Assembly: GCA_001599715.1 (NCBI GenBank)
Contig: BCHU01000008.1
Location: 186,001-250,000 of the forward strand
DNA from: Phaeotremella fagi
Lineage: Eukaryota > Basidiomycota > Tremellomycetes > Tremellales > Phaeotremellaceae
Direction: 5' to 3'
DNA length: 64,000 nucleotides
The position numbers and the translations under genes were made by a program. The notes under the pieces were generated by a model, which worked only from the letters and a program-made list of their open reading frames with translations, searched no databases and was not told the origin of the DNA. Shown here piece after piece: positions 56,142-64,000 of this stretch (within the stretch, counting starts at the first letter, position 1; the number at the start of each line of letters is the position of its first letter).

Positions 56142-56332
56142 TGGGATCCGTGGGTGTTCCCCTGACTCGATAAAGAGTTACTTCCTTTGTAGTTGAATCT
56201 CAAAAACCTCCTTTCACAGGTGGCAAGACAAAAGTCTCTTTTGAACGATGTAGCGTTTGATATGATTGCCATCGTTCAGAGTTGAATCAAATCTAATCAG
56301 AGTCGAAATATTCACTGATCGACTTGAACATC

Positions 56333-57330
56333 ATGCCAAGCTTCCTCAAGACGATATTCCAAAAACCAAACTCTCGTCATCCGTCCAAAGCAGAAATTCC
56401 AAAAGTCTCTTCAAAAGATGTACCACCAGCTCTCACTCCACTAACGGCAACCGCAACCACACCGACACCCAAGTCGCAAAACCCAGTAACCAAGCTCCCA
56501 CCTACCGAATCCAAACCACCATCGATCATCGTCAAACCCTCCGATTCCGCCATCTCCCTAACTGTTCCCTACACCACCGAACTGACCCCTCAATCATCCC
56601 TCGATTCCAGACTAAGTCTAACCCCTAGTCTCATCCAGGAAGCCTCCCAATTCCTCCCCACAAGTTCACCTTATCTCTCAACCAACCCCAGCATAAATGA
56701 ATCAACCCATCAAGCAATTTCACTGGAACAACTGCAAAGCCTCTACGGTACTGGCTTGGGTATGGGAACAGGACCGACTCCAGCATCAAGTCCACTAACA
56801 ACCAACTCCCAATTCCAGAGTATCTACAACAGACCAACCCCAGCTTCAAGTCCACTAATCACCGATTCACACCTAACCCCGCAACCCTCCCATCCAGCCA
56901 CTACCTCGTCGACCCCCCAACCGCCCTCCTCCCCAACCCCCTCTTCCACATCCGAACAAGAACTCTGGGAATATCGCGGTAACATTCTAACCCGTTCCGC
57001 CCTATCCCTAGTGTTAAGACAAGAACGACTAGCCCAAGCCGATAGTTCAGGTCAATACGCCGGTCAAGTCTCTTTTGACGAAGTCAGGAATTGTTGGATT
57101 CCTAATTGGGCGGAAAAATTGAAACCTGAAGATGTCGGTGAAGGGGAAATACCTGATACTAATCCTGCTAATTTTGTTGAGAAGAAGGCTGATGAGTATG
57201 GGAATAAGATTGGTTGGAGGGATGGAATTATGTGAGTTTCACTGCGCTACTGGTTTTCATGGTTGTTGTATTTGATACTGACTTGAGGTTTAGGTTTTAT
57301 AAGGAAGAACCAGTTTTTGAATTACGTTAG
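56333..57330 (+). CDS. Unassigned protein with disordered N-terminus and conserved-looking C-terminus
   Basis: Two exons, 56333-57231 and 57294-57330, give 311 residues. The first 200 residues are Ser/Thr/Pro-rich, probably disordered, with an internal duplication PTPASSPL (about 148 and 168). The last 105 residues look folded: EQELWEYRGNILTRSALSLVLRQERLAQ, FDEVRNCWIPNWAEKL, DTNPANFVEKKADEYGNKIGWRDGIMFYKEEPVFELR, completed by exon 2. I do not recognise the family. No signal peptide. Its stop lies 37 bp from the stop of the convergent oxidoreductase gene, so their 3' UTRs must overlap. Confidence 0.7.
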
Positions 57331-57367
57331 TCTCTCTTGACTAAGGTAGACCATGCATGATATGTAT

Positions 57368-58884
57368 TTAATCTAATGAAATCTTCTCTAACCCAGGTGG
57401 ATACTTATAACCACCATCTTTCCTTATCTTATCGAATATCTACTCGAGATTCAGTTTTGCAAATTCAGTTCATCGTTCTCTACTCACCTCCATCACCATA
57501 GTAGTCTCATCCAAAGGCATACTAGGACTTTCTAGTAACCCATCTAAAGAGATCAGTCTTCCATCGCTAATACCAAGACATACCACGTAAATGTCTAGCA
57601 ACTTCATCTGCCTCGTGAAACAATCCCCAACCATCGAAATTCATGTCGTACACCTCATCAGGATGAAATTTACCGTTCTCCTTCTCGGGAGTTATCAGTT
57701 TCTTCACAATGTAAGAAGTGGGTCTGGAGGTGAATCCTTGAATCTGGATTTCCCTGATCTTTGTATCAGCTTATGACAGGATGTTCAGTTGAAGTACTTA
57801 CCCTGTCGAACCGATTATACGTGTATGACACGATTTATTCACGTTGGCCAAGAATGTTGCTGAACCTGGGAATCATTAATATACTGTTATCTTGATGACT
57901 CACAAAAAGCCATGGCGTTAATTTTTGGGAAAGTTAATCCAAAACTAGTAGCTAAATCTACACCAGTATGACTCAACAGCATCGTACTACCAACACTAGC
58001 AGGTGGGGTTCGTTGATTATCAGGATGTCTGTATAGCATCATCAGAGACTACAGATTGTCAGCTGCGTCGAACAGTAAAAGACATACCCAGATCATCGGA
58101 TAAGGTCCAACATCTAACAAAGCCCCTCCAGCAGTTTGTAGACTTAATCGTGAATCCGTATCTGGTCTTTTACCATAAGCGTCCATAGCATGATCAGTGT
58201 AGATACATCTAATCTCGCCAATGACTTTATCGACATGAACGGCTTTTTGGACAGCTAGCGTGACGGGTAGGAATCTAGTCCAAACGGCTATCTCGTCAGT
58301 GAGTACAGCTGGGACTACTCACCCTCCATAAAAAATACCCGTTTTTCTCTAGCGATAGCTGCGAGATCTTTCCATTCCGCTGCGTTAAGTGTTGCAGGCT
58401 GATATCAGCTTGAGATTCAGGCGTAAACCTACTTTTTCTAAAAGACAATGTTTTCCTTTTGACAAAACCATCTTGGCATCTTCATAATGACAAGTGTTGA
58501 GAGTACCAATATAAACAATATTCACATTCTAACCAGTCAGAACCCAATCGAAACCGAAGGAACTTACAGGATCATCAACGACCTCTGAATAACTCCCATA
58601 AGCCCTCGGTTTGAAATCTACCAAACCGGAAATCTGAGCTGAACCACCGTTGGGACAATATTTTTCAATGAAATTTTGAGCTTTCTCAATTGATCTGGAT
58701 CCGATGGCTGCTATGGAATGGGAGACGTCTGTGACGTTCCTATCTTTTGTTGGTCTACATATATCCATGACGAATTCTGATGATATCCCTAGCAGTCAGA
58801 GCTATCTCTGGCGTTACTGAACTTACATCCACAACCCAGGATTCCCCATCGGGCTACATAAGGTGTTGCCTCATTCTGATTCAT
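57368..58884 (-). CDS. Gfo/Idh/MocA family oxidoreductase (dihydrodiol dehydrogenase-like)
   Basis: Multi-exon minus-strand gene starting at the ATG at 58884. Joining exon 1 to the next over a short intron gives RWGILGCGWISSEFVMDI with the GxGxx[SAG] NAD(P)-binding turn. Then come SIAAIGSRSIEKAQNFIEKY, VNIVYIGTLNTCHYEDAKMVLSKGKHCLLEKP with the EKP motif of the family, FFMEGWTRFLP, GGALLDVGPY and, near the C-terminus, HEADEVARHLRDGLLESPSMP, recovered only with a 40-nt intron (donor GTATGT near 57587). The family oxidises or reduces sugars and trans-dihydrodiols with NAD(P). The substrate is not inferable. The gene ends with KISLD and TAA at 57368. Confidence 0.85.
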
Positions 58885-59471
58885 TTTCACGTGCGAGCAG
58901 GATGTTTGTTGGATAGGATATTGATATGTATACTCATATCTTATGCTACACCCAATACTACAGTGTACAGATCACTCCGCTCCGGAATCTTGGAAGTTCC
59001 CCGCATCTACCCCGCCACAAACAAACGACCCGGAACTTGGTTACTAACTCCCTCAAATGCCACATCCAAAAACCCCGATTCACCCAAGGCGGCAATATAA
59101 ACCCCTGTTCCCGTTGTCTCAAAAACCCTTATAAGGTAATATTCACTCTCCAGACTTTGAGCTGATCTCAACACAAATGCAGGTCCCAAGTATATCAGGA
59201 CGTAAAGAGCGGGACCACACAGATGTGGAAATTCGGTTAAACACTGCAACTCGGTAACGCTAACTTGATCTGCATTGGGTTAGACATTGGTAAAGCTCTA
59301 CCGAATTCGCTGTCCCTCTTTCACCTGGTTGTTGAACCTGATTCATCTCTCAAGTCTAGCCTCCCTTGCAATCCTGTCATATGTATAGATATATATATGC
59401 GTGTGTACATGATGTTCATAACAATTTTCTCGTTCTCAATCCCAAACACCTAACCCAATTCTTCAGCTGCA
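58885..59471. other. Divergent spacer between the oxidoreductase and the secreted-protein gene
   Basis: No gene supported. The + strand portion before 59472 has a TATATATATG run near 59390 and a C/T-rich leader. Open frames of 80-106 codons here overlap on both strands and look fortuitous. Confidence 0.45.
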
Positions 59472-60193
59472 ATGGTCGCTATCAAATCACTCATCCTCGC
59501 TCTCGCCACATTCGCTTCTGCCTCAGCAGCGGTTGTAGCTCCAGTTGAACGAGAAATCGCAGAACGTGACGTCTCAATCTCAACCATAGTTGGAGCATTA
59601 GTCTGTCCAGTAAGTCTACATGTCCGTCCATATTACCAAATTGGACTCATCTCTGACACCTTTAAACAGAAAGGTTCCTCCCTCTGGTCAGTAACCAACG
59701 AAGCCACCGTCCCCAAACAAACTTCAGCCAACGTTTGGAAATACCTCGGAAACTTCTGTTCACCAGATTGGCAAGGATTCTCAGCAACCAAAACAACAGG
59801 AATCTGTAATTTCCCGCTATCAACCCGATCATTCTCTTTACTCGGTTTAAGTCTCACTGAAAAGCTTTTACTCAATTTCGGATCTTCATCTAATCCAATT
59901 CAATCTCAACCTCTGTTCTATCAGGTTTTCCAGTTACTTGGTTCACCTGCTGTTTTGGAAACTTCTGTTAGTCAGGTTTATGATTTGTTGAAGGTTTCTA
60001 ATACCGCTGCTGGAGCTTATATCTATTGGAATGTCCAGGGTGAGTGGGGATTCATTTGAAAACTCAGTTTGGGTGTCACTCTTGCTAAAATACCACAGGT
60101 TGCTCAAACAACACCGCCCAAGCTGAAGCGATCTTCAACGAAGTACACGGTTCAGCCGTAGCAGGAACAGTCACTTACTTCGCTTCTAAGTAA
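59472..60193 (+). CDS. Secreted protein of unknown function
   Basis: Three exons, 59472-59609, 59670-60039, 60099-60193, give 200 residues. The first 20 residues are a strong signal peptide (MVAIKSLILALATFASASA). A basic/acidic propeptide-like stretch with ER.IAER follows. The mature part has paired-looking cysteines (VCP, NFC, GIC, GCS), an NNT sequon, and hydrophobic segments SLLGLSLTEKLLL and PLFYQVFQLLG; it ends GTVTYFASK. I do not recognise the domain. Start supported by the signal peptide and pyrimidine leader with a TATA-like run. Confidence 0.75.
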
Positions 60194-60477
60194 AGTTGGA
60201 ATCGCGCTCTCTTTCCTGTTATGTCGTTCCAAAAATTTCATGTTTCTTTAGACTCGGTAGATAGAATTAATGCATGATGACATTATTTCTTCTCATTTTC
60301 GTTGCAAAAGTCGTTGTTTCACTTGTGACACTTTGGGGATTCTACTGACAATTTCATATAACAATCACAACATACCATGTGTAAAAAGGGAGAAAACGAA
60401 AACGAATAGCAATTGGAAAATATAAAACCGAACTTTCTAACTACTGTAATCGACTTTTCGTTTCTTGCCCACATACT

Positions 60478-61044
60478 CTACCTTCTTGATCTACGACGTT
60501 GTCTTTCTTCATACAAACTGTCTGCTAACTTTCTACTTAGACCATCGGAGTCTCTGAGCCAATCTGCAGTAGATTGAGCAGCCCCCAGCTTCTCCTCCAA
60601 TGTACAATCTCCAGTCCAATCCACTATATATTGAAGCCAACCATTACCTGAATAACAAAATTGACGCTTCACATCCCTATCAAAACACTCTGCGATGTCA
60701 CCGGCGGTGATTACATTCTCAAAGTAATGACCAACTTTAGTAGGAGTAATTCGATGCTCAATCCAGACACGAAATCTGTGACCTTGTTTTGTTGTATACG
60801 AATGAGTGATCCCTGCTAACGTCTGACCACTGTCGTTCTTACAAGCGAAACTTGCTTCGTCTGCTTCATCGAGTTGAAGCCATTCCCATCGTTGACCGGG
60901 ATTCTGCGGATTGTCGTAGTTTGAAATAAGTGGATTTTGTTTGTATAAACTGTCTAGGTCGTTTGTGAAGATCAAACTGTTTGGTGAGTTGGTGTTGGCG
61001 TTATCACCGGTCGTACTATTATTGTTGTTCTCTGAATCAGACAT
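60478..61044 (-). CDS. Intronless protein, possible dispersed member of the array-2 family
   Basis: Single exon, 188 residues. After an Asn-rich start it has LDSLYKQNPL, RWEWLQLDEADEASFACKNDSGQ, a strand-like segment HRFRVWIEHRI, DIAECFDRDVKRQF, and a C-terminal STADWLRDSDGLSRKLADSLYEE that follows the WL...S.....A..L pattern of array 2. The resemblance is in length, lack of introns, segment order and C-terminal motif; identity is low, so membership is tentative. The end is very basic (RQRRRSRR). The leader is A/G-rich on the + strand, C/T-rich on the coding strand. TACTGTA lies 30-odd bases after its stop. Confidence 0.6.
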   Translation of the reverse strand: MSDSENNNNSTTGDNANTNSPNSLIFTNDLDSLYKQNPLISNYDNPQNPGQRWEWLQLDEADEASFACKNDSGQTLAGITHSYTTKQGHRFRVWIEHRITPTKVGHYFENVITAGDIAECFDRDVKRQFCYSGNGWLQYIVDWTGDCTLEEKLGAAQSTADWLRDSDGLSRKLADSLYEERQRRRSRR

Positions 61045-64000
61045 TGTGTTTTATCGAACAAACAATAATTACTAGAAAGAAAGAAAAGAAAAATAAAGAA
61101 ACGAGAAACGAGAAACGAGAAAGAAAAGGTCGTAAAACAGTAAAAAGATTGGAAGCTCCTGGCCTTCGTCTTTCCTTTTGTGACTATTTTATCTCGCCAG
61201 TCGTCCTTTGTTTATTATCTTTCAAGGTAAAAATACGACCTGCCTTCTGACTGCCCAAGACACATTCTTCTGATGCAAACGCAACAGAAAGAGAGTGAAT
61301 TCCAGTGATATTCTAAGAAAGTGACGAACAAAAGAACAGTTTCATAAATATACTTTTACTTCGCGACGAGCCTATTTTTCTGGTTCGCGATTTGACTGAT
61401 TGTGATTCGGATCGACAGCTTCAACCTGGTCGCAAATGTTATTACTAAACCAAAGTTTCTCTGACAAGAAAAAAATCTGCGCGGTTCAACGTTATTACTG
61501 TAGATACCGTCGTTGGATACCCCCAAACATGTCTCAAATCTTATATCAACAATACCGCTGCCAATCGAAAACACGAACTCAAGTCGTCAGTCATATCGTA
61601 AGTTATCGTAACCAAGTGTAACTTTACGAGATGGGAATGGATATGATCGACAGGAGGCTGAGATATTACGATAAAATGCTCTGAAAAGATGACGAATCAT
61701 CACTCGATGTTCGAGGTGACATCTGGAAAGATCGATCGGAATCATCGATGATTTCTCTTAACTTTACCAAACAAATTGATGCTTTTTTCACTTCTCGACT
61801 GGAATCGGAATCGGAGATTTACGATGGGGAGCGTACGACTCCTTGATCAGATCTGTGAAACCTTCGTGATCTGTTCGTCGTTCATCTGATCGGGAGGTCT
61901 TCAAATGTACTATCATCGATTTTCATGTGCAGTGAAGACAGTCTTAGTTAATAGAATAAACTGCCACTTTTCCTATCTTTACAACTGGTAAGGAAACATC
62001 CTCAAGTTAGTTGTTGACACATGCTCATTCGAGCGCTCAACTATGACCGCTTACGTTATTCTGTGTGATTCGTCATCCTGATCTACTTGCGGTAAGATTA
62101 CGCGCTCCACGGATGAACGTGAACCTTAACTCTAACTTTGATCGCTAGTCCTAACTTTAGTCAGGTGGTAACGTCACATCAGATCTGTTAATGGCCTTTT
62201 CATCTATTGCCACCGCTAACATAGTAACGGTCGTACAGTATCCACCTCATCTCAAAAGTATCCTTTTTCGACCAAACATCTGTCGAAAAGTTATGGCATA
62301 TGTTATAGTTTCAATCAAATTGTTTGTACAGAAACTGATGACATTTGCATTCATGACATGTTAATAAATTCATTTGGTAAACAAATGACAAACAGAAACG
62401 ATCATATTCTATGTACCTTTGTTGTTTTATTCCTGTCAATCAAACAGTTCCCCAGCTAATCACTCTCGTCCCGACCGAGACGGAACAGAGATTCGTGTCG
62501 GATGTGGTTAAATCTAATTCTACTCGACGTTACCGTTGTCATGAACGACACAGGTTAGACTTGTAACTGTGCAATTACTTTTGTTATTCTAAAAAGCTCA
62601 TGTTTCAGTGAAGCGAGTTTGATCGAAATCTTGTTTTTAATCATATCAACAGGAAACAAGAGATATGGTTAAACGTCAATTTATGTATCAAGGTAGCGAG
62701 AAAGAAAATCCTTCTTGGACTGCGGTGGCCAAAGCCAAGATCCGGTTTAACCTCCCTCCCCGCACAGACGGCAAAGCATGTGTCCTGCAGATGAGGTAAG
62801 GAGGATGCATCATCCAAGGGTAATCTTGTTGCTTGGTACCCAGCCACCAAAACTAGACCTTTGATTTCTAGGCCTTTGTTGTTCTTCCCAGGTGGTTGGT
62901 TCGTTCCGAGTAAAGGCGGAAAGCTTAAATTCTCCTAAACCATTTAAAAACCGCCTTCTTCCCTAAACATTCCTGCACGTCCTAGGGGTTATCTCACCAA
63001 GGGGTTTAGTGGGAATTAGGGTGGATCATTAGACTTCTTCTGCAAAACTTTGTTTGGTAATGACGAGAAGTGGCGTTTATCACGTTATCGATATTTCCCA
63101 TGATGCGGTCAAAAACTCTTCTAAAAGCTTTTACCTTCCGAAACACGTCAAGTAATTTGAATTTAAATTTCCGAAGCTTGTTCAGAAACTGTGTTCATCT
63201 ATATTGAATTGATTGAATTGATGATCGATAACCTTGGAAAGAAGCTTTAACCAACCGTTCATTTCTCCAGACTTTTCAACGCCACCTCTGACTGTAAGAG
63301 ACAATTTTGAATTCAGTTCACTTGATTTCAATTCAGTTCTCTACTGTATGGCCAGACTTGACTTGTATTCTATCCAACACATTTACAGCATCCAACGATA
63401 ATCCGACAAAGGCAACTGTTGGGTTCTATCATATCGTTCATTTCCACGTTCGGAAAATAAGTTTATCCAAGGCAATCATTAGATCATTAGGTTAACACTT
63501 GGTCGTTGAATAGTGTTCGATCGTTAGTAGTTCACCGTTTTGACTTGTTTATCACCCAAAAAGTGAGCTTTGAATTGAGTTTCTCCTATTCAAACATGAA
63601 CATGCTTATTCTAACAATTTGTCTCGCATAACAGGTTATTGAACCGCATCCATCCGACAAACATCTCGTTCAAAGATCGACACCATCTTCTGTCTTACTG
63701 CCTGTCGACAAACCGTTTTAACCTAACTCGGCCATATTTAGTGTTAAGAATCCATAGAATATTATACAGTAGATTGTGTTCATCTGGTAGCGCCGTGGCG
63801 GGATAGAACAAAGTAGAGTTATTCAAATCAAAGTCGAGATCATCTCAATCGTGTTGAAAAAAGAAGAGATATATACATCATCCTTTCGAACATTCTCTAT
63901 TCTTCATTCACTCTTCTTTTCAATTTCTATTTTATACTTGTTTCTTCTCTATACAATCTCATCCTTGTCTATTATTCTATTGAGATATTGTCTATCGAAC
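61045..64000. other. 2.9 kb without a supported gene; probable upstream region of a gene beyond the window
   Basis: Only short open frames are present, on both strands, with no splice-supported joins. Small local repeats occur (GATTGAATT twice near 63205; AATTCAGTT twice near 63310-63340). From about 63880 to the end the + strand becomes strongly pyrimidine-rich (TTCTTCATTCACTCTTCTTTTC), as in the leaders of other genes in this window, suggesting a + strand gene starting after 64000. Confidence 0.45.

Noticed and set aside
57550..57600. Apparent frameshift and stop inside the C-terminus of the oxidoreductase
   Set aside because: A 40-nt intron with GTATGT donor and TTTAG acceptor restores the expected HLRDGLLESP frame, so the gene looks intact.
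58885..59471. Overlapping frames of 80-106 codons on both strands as possible genes
   Set aside because: They mirror each other, lack splice sites or motifs, and fall in a divergent promoter region.
61045..64000. tRNA, rRNA, CRISPR or transposon signals
   Set aside because: I looked for cloverleaf-like box A/B patterns, repeated spacers, terminal inverted repeats and transposase motifs here and elsewhere in the window and found none I could support.

Overview
The window looks like nuclear chromosomal DNA from a basidiomycete yeast-type fungus, most likely a tremellomycete of the Cryptococcus/Kwoniella lineage. The reasons are dense spliced genes, many short introns (about 40-60 nt) with GTGAGT/GTAAGT donors and CTGAC/CTAAC-like branch sites, pyrimidine-rich 5' leaders, and recognisable fungal orthologues. 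The lineage is inferred from gene style and protein content; no database search was possible. Exon joins were worked out by hand from splice consensus, phase and family expectation.

Layout. 0.9-3.9 kb (+): large disordered protein with a Bni4-like C-terminus. 5.0-9.9 kb (+): Cdc25-type Ras GEF (SH3, two WW-like, REM, RasGEF). 10.8-13.0 kb (+): unassigned disordered protein. 13.3-17.1 kb (+): 16-exon kinesin-6-like motor. 17.2-20.4 kb (-): coiled-coil membrane protein, then RPB3. 20.8-24.3 kb (-): CLASP-type microtubule protein, divergent from ATP10 (24.6-25.7 kb, +).

26-47 kb is the accessory core. It starts with five short intronless genes on the + strand (26.0-31.8 kb) that share a core pattern (TSKE...KWDE.F...G.IS...L.Y.L). 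Next come two glycosidase genes on the - strand (GH63-like 31.9-36.6 kb, GH47 alpha-1,2-mannosidase 36.9-39.5 kb). A second array of seven intronless genes follows on the - strand (39.8-47.2 kb), with a different common pattern (GW..ST.P..LW...EL...GSTE...DP.FLI.S.LSK and a C-terminal WL...Y.A....S.LW). One small secreted cysteine-containing protein sits inside this second array on the opposite strand, and one possible dispersed member lies at 60.5-61.0 kb. I could not assign either family to a known domain. They are the best candidates for something undescribed. The arrays also carry local repeats and a dense cluster of the 7-mer TACAGTA/TACTGTA.

47.5-60.2 kb returns to ordinary genes: ArfGAP (-) divergent from GDT1/TMEM165 transporter (+); a ZNRD2-type zinc-ribbon protein (-); acetoacetyl-CoA synthetase (-) divergent from a LYC1-like acetyltransferase (+); an unassigned basidiomycete-style protein (+); a Gfo/Idh/MocA oxidoreductase (-); and a secreted protein (+). 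The last 2.9 kb (61.0-64.0 kb) has no gene I can support and ends in a pyrimidine-rich stretch that looks like the leader of a gene beyond the window.
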